Positions 8,265-16,740 are shown, counted from the first letter of the stretch. The stretch is DNA of 64,000 nucleotides from Acidipropionibacterium acidipropionici (GCF_001441165.1 NZ_CP013126.1:372001-436000), one strand, 5' to 3'. Notes: a model not told the origin generated them from the letters alone. Translations and numbers: made by a program.

Positions 8265-9247
8265 CGTCGGGTCCCCCTTGCGTCCGTCTTCCCCTCGGCA
8301 TGCCGCCCCTCGCCATCTTCCCCGGGGATGTCCCGATCGGAGGAGCTCTCGTAGTGGTCGAGGAAGAGCCGCTCCAGGCGCACCGGCTGGATGCTGACCT
8401 CGCGGGCATCGACGTCCGCCAGCGTCCCCAGCACCTGCGTCATCGCGGCGTCGTCGACCGTGAAGGCCATCCGTTCCCCGTCGCGGGAGACGTCGTGGAC
8501 CCCGTCCAGGGCCCCGAGCCGGTCGGCGGCCTCGCCGGACAGGACCGCCTCGACGCCGGCCCGACGCAGGTGACGCAGCTCGTCGAGCCGACCGCTCTCG
8601 GCAGCGCGGCCGTCACGGATGATGGTGACGGTGTCGCAGGCGTTCTCCACCTCTCCGAGGATGTGGCTGGAGAGCAGGACCGTTCTTCCCTCGTCCCTGA
8701 GTCGGGCGAGTTCAGCGGTGAACAGGGCCTCCATGAGGGGGTCGAGGCCGGAGGTGGGCTCGTCGAAGAGATAGAGGTCGGCGTCGCAGGACAGCGCGGC
8801 CACCAGGGCGACCTTCTGCCGGTTGCCCTTCGAATAGGTGCCGGCCTTCTTGGTGGGGTCCAGCTGGAACCGCTCCAGGAGGTCGCGACGTCGCCTCCGG
8901 TACTGATCGGACCTCCGGTAGGCGGTCGAACGCAGCCCGACCAGGTAGTCGATGATCTCCCCGCCCGAGATGCCGGGCCACAGGCTGACGTCGCCGGGGA
9001 CGTAGGCCATCCGACGGTGCAGGGCCACGGCGTCGGCCCAGGGGTCGGCGCCGAGCACCCGGGCCGTCCCACCGTCGGCCCTCAGGACGCCCAGCAGAAT
9101 GCGGATGGTGGTGGACTTCCCCGCCCCGTTGGGCCCCAGGAAGCCGGCGATCTCGCCGGGCTCGACACGCAGGTCGAATCCGTTCAGGGCTCGGGTGCGG
9201 CCGAAGGACTTCTCGAGTCCCCGGCAGTCGATGGGTGCGTCATTCAT
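8261..9247 (-). CDS. ABC transporter ATP-binding protein
   Basis: ATPase of an ABC-2 exporter. Walker A is GFLGPNGAGKSTTIR. The signature is the degenerate YSKGNRQKVALVAAL common in this exporter class. Walker B is LYLFDEPTSGLDPL and the switch His is in SSHILGE. A C-terminal regulatory region of about 100 residues follows. The ATG at 9247 lies within the end of the TetR gene (8-nt overlap), and the stop overlaps the permease start. The order is therefore tetR-ATPase-permease in one transcript, probably repressed by the TetR protein. A drug or lipid substrate is likely but not shown. Confidence 0.92.
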   Translation of the reverse strand: MNDAPIDCRGLEKSFGRTRALNGFDLRVEPGEIAGFLGPNGAGKSTTIRILLGVLRADGGTARVLGADPWADAVALHRRMAYVPGDVSLWPGISGGEIIDYLVGLRSTAYRRSDQYRRRRRDLLERFQLDPTKKAGTYSKGNRQKVALVAALSCDADLYLFDEPTSGLDPLMEALFTAELARLRDEGRTVLLSSHILGEVENACDTVTIIRDGRAAESGRLDELRHLRRAGVEAVLSGEAADRLGALDGVHDVSRDGERMAFTVDDAAMTQVLGTLADVDAREVSIQPVRLERLFLDHYESSSDRDIPGEDGEGRHAEGKTDARGTRR

Positions 9248-10010
9248 GGCCGTCCGCCTCAGCGTTGTGGTGGGTGATGTCGTCGTCGGTGGGTTCGTGG
9301 TCGGTGGTGTCGTCATGGGTGAGGGCGTCGAGGATGCGGGAGTCCGTGAGGTATCCGTAGGTGGCGATCTCCAACATCGGGACGAGGGACCGCCCGCGGT
9401 ACTCGTCCAGCCTTTCGGGCAGCGTCTCCAGATCGATGCGCCCGTCGAGGGTCGGGAAGCCGAGCATGACGGCCCCCAGACTCATAGCGACCAGGGTGCG
9501 CGCCCTGGCGGGCTCGTCACCCGTGGGACGGATCATGCCCGCCTCCACGCCCCGCGCCAGGTACTGCTCGGCGGCCTCGCTCATCCGGTCGACGAATCGG
9601 ATCGACGCCGCGTCCCCGGCCCTCAGCACCCGGATGAGGTATCCGATCATCGGGGCGTAGTGGGCGATGTCGTCGCTCTGGCGGCGGGCCTCGGCGGGCC
9701 CGGCGACAGGATCCAGGACGTCGGTCTTGAGTTCGGTGGTCAGCTCGTCGAAGCGCTCATCACAGGCCCGCCGCAGGCCGTCGTGGGATCCGAAATAGTG
9801 GACGATGAGAGCCGCGCTCACGCCGGCGCGATCGGCTACCGCCCTCAGCGGTGCGGCGAATCCCTGCTCGGCGAAGACGCCGAAGGCCGCATCGAGAATG
9901 CGCGCCCGGGTCTCCTCGGCCACCTGAGCGCGGGCACCTCCCCGCGTCCCCCCAGCCTTGCGGCCCGGGCCGGACGGTGCCCGATCCCCCGACTCGTTCG
10001 TTGAATCCAT
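9240..10010 (-). CDS. TetR family transcriptional regulator
   Basis: A 256-residue repressor. The N-terminal helix-turn-helix is plain (TRARILDAAFGVFAEQGFA, then LRAVADRAGVSAALIVHYFGSHDGL). A variable ligand-binding domain follows, ending in a His/Asp-rich tail. The ATG at 10010 is preferred to the TTG at 10016. The short inverted repeat at 10015-10032 just upstream is a likely self-operator. The gene leads the ABC exporter operon. Confidence 0.9.
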   Translation of the reverse strand: MDSTNESGDRAPSGPGRKAGGTRGGARAQVAEETRARILDAAFGVFAEQGFAAPLRAVADRAGVSAALIVHYFGSHDGLRRACDERFDELTTELKTDVLDPVAGPAEARRQSDDIAHYAPMIGYLIRVLRAGDAASIRFVDRMSEAAEQYLARGVEAGMIRPTGDEPARARTLVAMSLGAVMLGFPTLDGRIDLETLPERLDEYRGRSLVPMLEIATYGYLTDSRILDALTHDDTTDHEPTDDDITHHNAEADGHE

Positions 10011-10036
10011 GTTCAACAGTTTAACACCTGTTCAAC
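10011..10036. promoter_or_regulatory. Candidate TetR operator and promoter
   Basis: AACAG (10015-10019) and CTGTT (10028-10032) form an inverted repeat around an A/T-rich centre. Flanking direct copies of GTTCAAC lie at 10011-10017 and 10030-10036. The site directly abuts the tetR ATG, where binding would block its transcription. The TTAAAC in the centre could be the -10 element. Confidence 0.55.
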
Positions 10037-10170
10037 CAAAGGTGCGCGCTCCCCCGGGAGGAGGCCCGTCGACAGAGCGGGTCCGACCAGACGGGAATGG
10101 CCGGGCGGTGGCAGGACGTTGTCGGTGGTTGCATATCCGTTGCATATTCGCCCACGGAAGGGGATCCGTC

Positions 10171-11544
10171 ATGGCCAAGGACAACGCCGCGGCTCAGGCG
10201 CCGGAGACGCGCGAGGACTCCGGTCTCAGACGCAGCCTGACCCTGCGGGACCTCATCGTCTACGGCCTGCTGTTCATCGGTCCGACAGCCCCGATGGGCA
10301 CCTTCGGCGTCCTGGACGCGCGCAGCGGCGGGGCGATCGGCCTGGTCTTCGTGGTGGCCACCCTGGCGATGGCCTTCACGGCCTGGTCCTACGCGCGGAT
10401 GTCCCGGGCGGTGCCCCTGGCCGGCTCGGTCTTCGCCTACGCCTCGGCCGGGCTGGGACGCCGCCCTGGCTTCATCGCCGGCTGGATGATCGGCCTGGAC
10501 TACCTGTTCATCCCCTCGATGGCCTCCCTGTTCACCGGCATCGCCGCCCACCAGCTCATCCCCGCCGTGCCGGTCTGGGTGTTCACCCTGATCGGCATCC
10601 TCATCATCACCGGCCTGAACCTGGCCGGCGTCAAGACCGCCGCGATCGTCGGTTTCGTGATGCTGGCCATCGAGGTGGCGGTGCTGGCCGTCTTCGTCGT
10701 CGCGGCCGCCGTGGTGCTGGCCCGCCACGGGGCGCAGCGGCCGTGGCTCTCCCCGCTGACCGGCCTGGACGGATTCGACCTCGCCGGGATCCTCGGGGCC
10801 GTCTCGGTCGCCGTCCTGGCCTTCCTCGGATTCGACGCCATCGCCAGCTTCGCCGAGGAGACCACCGGATCGAACCGTCAGGTCTCCCGGGCCCTCCAGT
10901 TCTGCCTCGCCCTGGCGGGCGCGCTGTTCGTCGTCCAGACCTACCTGGGCGCGCTGCTCTCGCCGCTGACCCCGGCCTACCTCAACGCCCATCAGGGGGA
11001 ACAGGGCACCGCCTTCTACCAGCTGCTCGACACCCAGATCGGGACCTGGTTCGGCACCACCGTGACCCTCATCAAGGCGGTCGGGCCCGTCTTCTCCGCC
11101 CTGGTGGCCCAGGCTGCGGTGAGCCGGCTCATGTTCGGGATGGCCCGTGACGGGGCGCTCCCGAAGGCGCTGGCCACTGTGGACCCGAGGACCCGCACCC
11201 CGCGCACGGCGGTGCTCGTCTCGGCGGTGTTCACGATCCTCATCGCGATCGCGGCGGCGGTGCGCGAGGACGGCCTGGAGGTGCTGTCGTCGATGGTCAC
11301 CGTCGGCGCTCTGGTCGGCTTCCTCTTCCTGCACGCCGCAGTGATCGGCTACTACGTGCGGGGCCGGCGCACCGAGCAGCGGACTCGCCACATCGTTGTC
11401 CCGGTGGTCGGAGCGGTCATCATCGCGATCGTGCTGGCCCTGGCCGCCCACCTCGCGCTGGCGATCGCCGCGGTCTGGCTGGTCATCGGCGTGGTCGTGC
11501 TGGTGATCCGGGAGAGCAGGCGGAAAGAGCCGGAGCGGTCCTGA
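10171..11544 (+). CDS. APC-superfamily amino acid permease (copy 2)
   Basis: A 457-residue permease with the same architecture as copy 1. It reads SGLRRSLTLRDLIVYGLLFIGP near the N-terminus, AFLGFDAIASFAEETTGSNRQ in the middle and a C-terminal KEPERS. The ATG at 10171 follows a GGAAGGGG stretch, and the longer upstream frame lacks family similarity. It is divergent from tetR and could share its regulation. Most differences from copy 1 are conservative, pointing to a duplication that still holds near-identical DNA blocks. Confidence 0.9.
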   Translation: MAKDNAAAQAPETREDSGLRRSLTLRDLIVYGLLFIGPTAPMGTFGVLDARSGGAIGLVFVVATLAMAFTAWSYARMSRAVPLAGSVFAYASAGLGRRPGFIAGWMIGLDYLFIPSMASLFTGIAAHQLIPAVPVWVFTLIGILIITGLNLAGVKTAAIVGFVMLAIEVAVLAVFVVAAAVVLARHGAQRPWLSPLTGLDGFDLAGILGAVSVAVLAFLGFDAIASFAEETTGSNRQVSRALQFCLALAGALFVVQTYLGALLSPLTPAYLNAHQGEQGTAFYQLLDTQIGTWFGTTVTLIKAVGPVFSALVAQAAVSRLMFGMARDGALPKALATVDPRTRTPRTAVLVSAVFTILIAIAAAVREDGLEVLSSMVTVGALVGFLFLHAAVIGYYVRGRRTEQRTRHIVVPVVGAVIIAIVLALAAHLALAIAAVWLVIGVVVLVIRESRRKEPERS

Positions 11545-11548
11545 CTCC

Positions 11549-11626
11549 GTGCGCATTTTGCTAGCTGGAGGGCGGGTCCCGGCAAGAATCGCCCGGATCT
11601 GCGGGTCCAGCTAGCAATTCGCGCAC
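11549..11626. repeat. Long intergenic palindrome, family 1 copy B
   Basis: Left arm 11549-11570 (GTGCGCATTTTGCTAGCTGG and on) and right arm 11607-11626 are inverted copies that differ only in a short A/T patch. It fills the space between two convergent stops (11544 and 11631), where it may end transcription both ways, although no U-tract follows either arm. Confidence 0.88.
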
Positions 11627-11630
11627 CACC

Positions 11631-12572
11631 TCACCCCACCACCCGCCAGAATGGCGCCTCGGGCCGGTATTCCACCCGGGGCAGACCCGCCGGGCGGTGG
11701 TCACGGTGCAGCCGGGAGCACAGATCAGCCAGGAGGTCGTTCGGGTTGTTCCTCAGCTGAGCCGGGGTCACCGGGAACTGCCGCCAGCCCTCAGTGGCGA
11801 ACCATCTGGCGCGCAGGGTGTCCCTGGCGAAGGCGTCGGAGCTGTTGTGGTACTTCTCGCTGTTGATCTCCACCGCCAGTTTCTCGGCCTCGAAGGCAGC
11901 ATCCGGGTACCTCTCCCTCACCACCGGTCTGCCTCCCTCCGTGACATTGAGGCGGACCGGGCAGTTGGCCTTCCACCCCGTGATCCCCAGGATCCGCAGC
12001 AGCTCGTGAAACTCCAGCTCCGGCACCGAGTAGGGCGCTCCGCTGGTGTAGCGAACTGTCAGGTCCATCAGTCGGGCATCGGACCGGCGCGGCAGCAGCT
12101 CGCGCGCCCGTCGGATCTCGTCGGCGGTCACCGCACCGGTGCGCAGCGCATCGCAGAACGGTGCCCAGTCACCGTGTGAACCCAGGAACAGGGCCGCTGC
12201 CTCCGGCGATGCCGCAAGCCCCATGCCGATGTCGGTGATGAGTTCCCCGGGCAACGAGGCGTAATGGAACCGGAGAAGTCCGCGATCTGCATATCGATAC
12301 GGCAGCAGCGCATCGATGGTGGGCACGTCGATCCGAGGCTCCATCTGAAGACTCAGGGCCGCCCGCCCGGTGACCACCGATGTCGGCCGCCACAACCAAT
12401 TGGCGTAGATCCACGCCTTGGGATCGGCCTCGACCCGCGGGGACATGACAATTCCCGGCAGTGGCCGAAGCGCCAGCCCGGCGGCCACGGCTCTGCGGGC
12501 CTGATGCCGTAGCGGACCGGTGGTCGGTATCCGGATGACGGGACGGGTCTCGAGCAGCTCAACAATCCTCAC
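11631..12572 (-). CDS. AbiEi-like / DUF559-type protein (predicted nuclease fold)
   Basis: A 313-residue protein. The N-terminal half resembles the winged-helix and linker of AbiEi-type antitoxin-like proteins (RHQARRAVAAGLALRPLPGIV). The C-terminal part matches the DUF559/Vsr-like PD-(D/E)xK pattern: YPDAAFEAEKLAVEINSEKYH, then RDTLRARWFATEGWRQFPVTPAQL, with candidate catalytic Asp and Glu residues. Such genes are common as singletons in actinobacteria; role unknown. The start is GTG at 12572. An IS256-type element is inserted just upstream (target duplication 12572-12579 begins at the start codon), so the native promoter has been displaced. Confidence 0.75.
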   Translation of the reverse strand: MRIVELLETRPVIRIPTTGPLRHQARRAVAAGLALRPLPGIVMSPRVEADPKAWIYANWLWRPTSVVTGRAALSLQMEPRIDVPTIDALLPYRYADRGLLRFHYASLPGELITDIGMGLAASPEAAALFLGSHGDWAPFCDALRTGAVTADEIRRARELLPRRSDARLMDLTVRYTSGAPYSVPELEFHELLRILGITGWKANCPVRLNVTEGGRPVVRERYPDAAFEAEKLAVEINSEKYHNSSDAFARDTLRARWFATEGWRQFPVTPAQLRNNPNDLLADLCSRLHRDHRPAGLPRVEYRPEAPFWRVVG

Positions 12573-12579
12573 ACCCCAG
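12572..12579. repeat. Left target-site duplication of the IS256 element
   Basis: CACCCCAG, identical to 14028-14035. Its first base is the last base of the neighbouring GTG start codon region (minus strand). Confidence 0.8.
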
Positions 12580-14027
12580 GGTCAAGTCCCTTGTAGTGGT
12601 GTATCCGTTTCGTGATCTTTCGATACGGGGTCAGGCTGCCAGTTCGGGTGGGATGGGGTCTGCTCCTTCCAGGTGCGTCTGGTCCGGGCCGTCGGGGTTG
12701 TGAGTGCCTCGTGAGCGTTCCAGGACCTCCAGGCCCAGGTAGCGCCAGCCCTCGGCCCACTCATCGGTCTGCTCGGCCAGCACGGCCCCGACGAGCCGGA
12801 TGACGGCCTCCCTGTTGGGAAAGATCCCCACGGCATCGGTACGCCTCCGGATCTCCTTGTTCAGCCGCTCCTGAGGATTGTTCGACCAGATCTGGCGCCA
12901 CACGTCGACCGGGAAACTCGTGAACGCCAACAGATCGGCCCGCGCGGCGTCCAGGTGGGCATGGACCTGGGGAAGCTTGGCCTCCACATAGTCCAGCAGC
13001 CGGTCGAACTGGGCATCCACGGCGGCCGGGGACGGCTGGTCGTAGACCGAGTGGAGCATGGCCCTGACCGCCGGCCACAGGCTCTTGGGACACACGCTCA
13101 TCAGATTGGCCGCGTAGTGGGTCCGGCACCGCTGCCAGGCCGCCCCGGGCAGGTTCGCCGCGATCGCCTCCCTCAGCCCGGCATGGGCATCCGAGGTGAC
13201 CAGCCGCACCCCGGACAGGCCCCGGGCCACCAGATCGGCGAAGAACGTGTTCCAGGCCGGCCCGGTCTCAGCGGTGGCGACCTGGAGGCCCAGGACCTCC
13301 CGGTGGCCGTCAGCGTTGACCCCGGTCGCAGTCAGCACGACCGCGTTGATGACCCGTCCGGCCTCCCGGACCTTCATCGTCAGGGCGTCAGCGGCCACGA
13401 ACGTGAACGGGCCCGCCTCGCCCAGAGGCCTGTGGCGGAAGGCCTCGACCTGGGCGTCGAGGTCGGCGGCCATCCGCGAGACCTGGGACTTCGACAAGGA
13501 GTCGATACCCAGCTGCTTGACGAGCTTGTCCATCCGGCGGGTGGAGACCCCGGCCAGGTAGGCGTCGGCGACCACGGTGATCATCGCCGACTCGGCGCGC
13601 TTGCGCCGCTCCAGCAGCCACTCTGGGAAGTAGCTGCCCTGGCGGAGCTTGGGGATCGCCACATCCACCGTGCCGACCCGGGTGTCCAGGTCGCGGTGAC
13701 GGTAGCCGTTGCGCTGGACGAGGCGGTCGGGATCGGGGCGGCCGTACTCCGCGCCGGCGACCTGGTCGGCATCGGCCGACAGCAGCATGTTGATCATCGT
13801 GGCCAGCAGTGAGCGCAACAGGTCCGGGGAGGCCTGGCCCAGGGCTTGGTCCAGGACCCGGGCAGGGTCGACAATATGGGCAGCGGTCATCGTGGTTGTT
13901 CCTTTCGAGTGAGAAGTAGAGAGCTTTCTCGAAGGATCACACGGTGACCGCGCTGCCGTCCACCACGAAGTCGCGGAGGCCGACGGGCTGGTCACCAGCG
14001 GGTTACACCACCATAAGGGGCACTACT
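12580..14027 (-). mobile_element. IS256-family insertion sequence, complete
   Basis: 1448 bp. The ends form imperfect terminal inverted repeats that align without gaps over 24 bp, with 17 matches: left 12580-12603, right 14004-14027. An 8-bp direct repeat CACCCCAG flanks the element (12572-12579 and 14028-14035), the target duplication length known for IS256. It carries a single intact transposase gene, so it may be active or recently arrived. Confidence 0.88.
12631..13890 (-). CDS. IS256 family (Mutator type) transposase
   Basis: 419 residues, full length for the family. It starts MTAAHIVDPARVLDQ, then RNGYRHRDLDTRVGTVDVAIPKLRQGSYFP. The DDE residues are visible: Asp in FVAADALTMKVRE, Asp in RLVTSDAHAGLREAI and Glu in WSNNPQERLNKEIRRRTD. 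The C-H signature around RCRTHYAANL is present. The ATG at 13890 is chosen because the family begins there. AAGGAAC upstream is a modest ribosome binding site. Confidence 0.95.
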   Translation of the reverse strand: MTAAHIVDPARVLDQALGQASPDLLRSLLATMINMLLSADADQVAGAEYGRPDPDRLVQRNGYRHRDLDTRVGTVDVAIPKLRQGSYFPEWLLERRKRAESAMITVVADAYLAGVSTRRMDKLVKQLGIDSLSKSQVSRMAADLDAQVEAFRHRPLGEAGPFTFVAADALTMKVREAGRVINAVVLTATGVNADGHREVLGLQVATAETGPAWNTFFADLVARGLSGVRLVTSDAHAGLREAIAANLPGAAWQRCRTHYAANLMSVCPKSLWPAVRAMLHSVYDQPSPAAVDAQFDRLLDYVEAKLPQVHAHLDAARADLLAFTSFPVDVWRQIWSNNPQERLNKEIRRRTDAVGIFPNREAVIRLVGAVLAEQTDEWAEGWRYLGLEVLERSRGTHNPDGPDQTHLEGADPIPPELAA

Positions 14028-14035
14028 CACCCCAG
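14028..14035. repeat. Right target-site duplication of the IS256 element
   Basis: CACCCCAG, identical to the left copy. Removing the IS and one copy rejoins the AbiEi-like gene to its own upstream region containing the two DnaA boxes. Confidence 0.8.
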
Positions 14036-14078
14036 TTCTCGCTGTCGGACACCCCGATCTGCTGACCCCAGGGCAATC

Positions 14079-14116
14079 TGTGGACAACTTTTCCCGACTC
14101 TGGGGCCTGTGGACAA
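14079..14116 (-). promoter_or_regulatory. Pair of perfect DnaA boxes (TTGTCCACA)
   Basis: TGTGGACAA occurs at 14079-14087 and again at 14108-14116, both reading TTGTCCACA on the minus strand, with a 29-bp period. This matches the high-GC DnaA-box consensus exactly. There are only two, with no A/T-rich unwinding region and no dnaA/dnaN nearby, so this is not a full origin. DnaA titration or regulation is possible. Confidence 0.6.
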
Positions 14117-14157
14117 CTGGCCCGGACCCGATGAGCGCCGCTCGCGTGCTCGAATCA

Positions 14158-14223
14158 CCAGCTGGAGACCCCGTTCGGACAGGATGCGTCCGAATCTGCC
14201 CCTCCAGCTAGCAAAATGCGCGC
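14158..14223. repeat. Long intergenic palindrome, family 1 copy C (partial left arm)
   Basis: The right arm 14201-14223 (CCTCCAGCTAGCAAAATGCG and on) matches the family-1 arm. The left arm keeps only CCAGCTGGAG (14158-14167). The centre has a perfect 7-bp inner stem, TTCGGAC/GTCCGAA (14174-14194), as copy A has an inner stem. It sits downstream of the UbiB-like gene. Confidence 0.85.
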
Positions 14224-14267
14224 TGGCGTCATGGCAACGGCCTCGAGACGGCCGGATCGGAGCCCCG

Positions 14268-16109
14268 CTACCTCCCGTTGCCGAAGAACAGGGCGTGGAT
14301 CAGGGGGATCGCCGAGACCGCCATCAGCACGATCCCCAGAGGCGCGTTGACCGGGTGGAGCAGGATGCCGCCGATGAGCAGCCCGACGAAGACGATCGCC
14401 GAGATCGCCCTCCCGATGGCCCTCTCGATGCGTTTGAGAAGACGATCGATCTCGGGGGTCTCGACCGACAGCTGGCCCCTCTCCACCAGGGAGATGATGT
14501 GGTCGGCGCGCCGGGGCAGCTCGGCCAGCACCCGCAGTGTGCCCACGGCCTCCCTCGCCGCCTGCTCGGTGGGGCCGCCGCCCTCCTCCTCGATGAGCCG
14601 GGTGGCATATGGCTGCACCGCGTCCCAGATGTTGAAGTCCGGGTCCAGCGACTGGCACAGCCCCGACAGCAGCGAGACCGTCCGGATGATGAGCAGGAAG
14701 TCCTGGGGCAGCTGGAAGGGCATCGACTCCATCAGCTCCCGGAACTGCCTCCCGAGCCGGATGAACTGGGACGGGTCCACGTGGCGCAGTTCGGCCAGGC
14801 CCATCCCGCCGAACTGCTCGAAGAGTTCGATGACGAGCCTCTCCAGCTGCCCGATGTCGGCGGTGGGCAGGAGCAGGTCGACGTCCTTCATGGCCTTGAC
14901 CAGACGCTGCCCGTCGCGCGACCCGATGGCGATCATCGCCTCGCGCAGGCCGCCCTTGAGGGTCGGGGGAACCTGCCCCATCATCCCGAAGTCGACGAAG
15001 GTCAGCTCCCAGTTCTGCCCCGCCTGCTGGGCACGGTCGGGATCCAGTGGGGTGAGGAAGAGGTTGCCGGGATGGGGGTCGGCGTGGAAGAAGCCGGTGC
15101 CGAAGAGCTGGTCGAAGATCATCGACGCCAGTTCCCGGGCCACCTCGGCGGGGTCGATCCCGGCAGCCCGGATACCCTCCAGATCCTTGATCTTGACGGC
15201 GCTGACGTCGGAGAGGGTCAGCACCCGCCGGGTGGTCTGCTCCCAGGCCACCCTCGGGTAGCCGATCCTCGGATCGGCCCCGCTCTCCTCGGCGAACCGA
15301 TCGGCATTGGCGCCCTCATTGAGGTAGTCGATCTCGAGTCGGCTGATCCGGCCGAACTCCTCGACCAGGCCCGGCGCGTCGACCCGATCTGAGATGAACT
15401 GGAACCGCATGAACCAGTGGGCGACCTTCCTCAGGGCCGACAGGTCCGTCTCGACCACCTCGCCGATCCCGGGCCGCTGCACCTTGACCACGACATCCCG
15501 GAATCCCGCGACCCGGGCGTTGACCGGCGAGAGCCTGGCGCGGTGCACCTGCCCCAGGGAGGCGGCGGCCATCGGGGCGGGGTCGAAGCTCTCGTAGACG
15601 CGTGTCAGCGGCGCGCCGAGACTCTCCTCGGCCAGTCGCCGCACCTGCTCGAAGGGGACGGCTGGGGCCTCGTCCTGGAGCCCGGCGAGTTCGACGGTGA
15701 CCTCGGCGGGGAGCACGTCCATCCGGGTGGACATGAACTGGCCGAGCTTGATCATGAGGCCGCCGAGATCGGCCGCCAGGTCGTGGAAGCTGCGCGCGGA
15801 GGCCTGCATCCGCCTGTCCTGGCCTCGCGCGGAGAACCTCCGCAGCCCGATCATCGGCAGGACGATGTTGAACCACCACATGTGGATGACCTGCTCCGCG
15901 GCGAATCGGAGGATCCGGTAGTAGCGGATCCTCAGGGCGCGGCGGCGAGCTCTGCGAGCACGCGGGTCCGGCGACCGGGGCGCACCCGGATCCTGCGCAC
16001 GCCGATCCTGTGGGTCCTGCACAGGATGCGCCGACGGGTCGACCCGCTGGACCGCCCCGCCGGCGCCTTCACTGAGTGCGTGCTCGTCCTCCACCGGCCG
16101 GTTCCTCAC
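14268..16109 (-). CDS. ABC1/UbiB (AarF) family atypical kinase
   Basis: A 613-residue protein. It has the family's KxGQ-type motif (GLMIKLGQFMSTRMDVLP), the Ala-rich loop (MAAASLGQVHRARL), HADPHPGN and the metal-binding DFG (FVDFGMMGQ). Two C-terminal membrane segments lie near the end (IGRAISAIVFVGLLIGGILL and a second after a short turn). Family members support lipid or isoprenoid quinone metabolism. The start codon overlaps the PadR stop as ATGA at 16109, so the two are coupled. The first 60 residues are basic and low in complexity, and an internal start is possible. Confidence 0.88.
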   Translation of the reverse strand: MRNRPVEDEHALSEGAGGAVQRVDPSAHPVQDPQDRRAQDPGAPRSPDPRARRARRRALRIRYYRILRFAAEQVIHMWWFNIVLPMIGLRRFSARGQDRRMQASARSFHDLAADLGGLMIKLGQFMSTRMDVLPAEVTVELAGLQDEAPAVPFEQVRRLAEESLGAPLTRVYESFDPAPMAAASLGQVHRARLSPVNARVAGFRDVVVKVQRPGIGEVVETDLSALRKVAHWFMRFQFISDRVDAPGLVEEFGRISRLEIDYLNEGANADRFAEESGADPRIGYPRVAWEQTTRRVLTLSDVSAVKIKDLEGIRAAGIDPAEVARELASMIFDQLFGTGFFHADPHPGNLFLTPLDPDRAQQAGQNWELTFVDFGMMGQVPPTLKGGLREAMIAIGSRDGQRLVKAMKDVDLLLPTADIGQLERLVIELFEQFGGMGLAELRHVDPSQFIRLGRQFRELMESMPFQLPQDFLLIIRTVSLLSGLCQSLDPDFNIWDAVQPYATRLIEEEGGGPTEQAAREAVGTLRVLAELPRRADHIISLVERGQLSVETPEIDRLLKRIERAIGRAISAIVFVGLLIGGILLHPVNAPLGIVLMAVSAIPLIHALFFGNGR

Positions 16110-16696
16110 TCCTCGGCAAGTATCGAGTAGAGCTTACGGCGCGCGTCATCGACCACCTTGATGGCGGCATCGATCTGTTCGGGGCTGCCTCCGCGGACCA
16201 CCTGGCCGACGGCCTGGGCCAGCTTCGACGCCGCCTTCGGCAGTTCCACTGCGCGACCGGCGGTCTGGGCGGCGGCGGTCTCCCAGGGGGCCGGGCGCCC
16301 CCCGTCCTCGGAAGCCTCGTCACGGCCGGCGTCGGTGAGCCGGTAGGTCTTACGCCCCTCGGACTCCTCCACCTCGACCAGGCCCTCGTCGGCGAGCATC
16401 TGGAGGGTCGGGTACACCGATCCGGCGCTGGGCTTCCAGACGCCGTGGCTGCGGGTCTCGATCTCGCGGATGATCTGGTAGCCGTGCATGGGCTCCTCGG
16501 CGAGCAGCTCGAGGATGGCGGCGCGGACGTCGCCGCGACCCATCCTCGGCCCGGGATGGGGACGGTGCTCGGCGCGCCCCGTGGCGAGATCGCGGAAGGC
16601 GTCGACGACGTCCCAGGGGGACGGCGGGTAGTTGCGGTCGTGGCCGTGGTGGGATCCGTGGCAGGAGCCCGCCCGGTCGTCCGGATGCTGTGGCAT
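16106..16696 (-). CDS. PadR family transcriptional regulator
   Basis: A 196-residue regulator. A His-rich N-terminus (GSCHGSHHGHD) precedes the PadR winged helix (VRAAILELLAEEPMHGYQIIREIE, then WKPSAGSVYPTLQMLADEGLV). The C-terminal helix is for dimer formation. ATG 16696 is chosen because AGGAGG sits 7 nt upstream; a GTG 6 nt earlier is possible. It is coupled to the UbiB-like gene. The palindrome at 16741-16765 is its likely operator. The His-rich start could bind metal, but that is a guess. Confidence 0.9.
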   Translation of the reverse strand: MPQHPDDRAGSCHGSHHGHDRNYPPSPWDVVDAFRDLATGRAEHRPHPGPRMGRGDVRAAILELLAEEPMHGYQIIREIETRSHGVWKPSAGSVYPTLQMLADEGLVEVEESEGRKTYRLTDAGRDEASEDGGRPAPWETAAAQTAGRAVELPKAASKLAQAVGQVVRGGSPEQIDAAIKVVDDARRKLYSILAEE

Positions 16697-16740
16697 GATC
16701 ACTCCTCCTTGTCCGATCGGACGCCGGATGCGCCGCGATC

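Noticed and set aside
10021-11556. 511-residue open frame antisense to APC permease copy 2
   Set aside because: Composition dominated by Gly, Asp, His, Gln and Arg with no hydrophobic core; same kind of shadow exists opposite copy 1.
14079-14116. Replication origin
   Set aside because: Only two DnaA boxes, no A/T-rich unwinding element, and no dnaA, dnaN, rpmH or parAB nearby.
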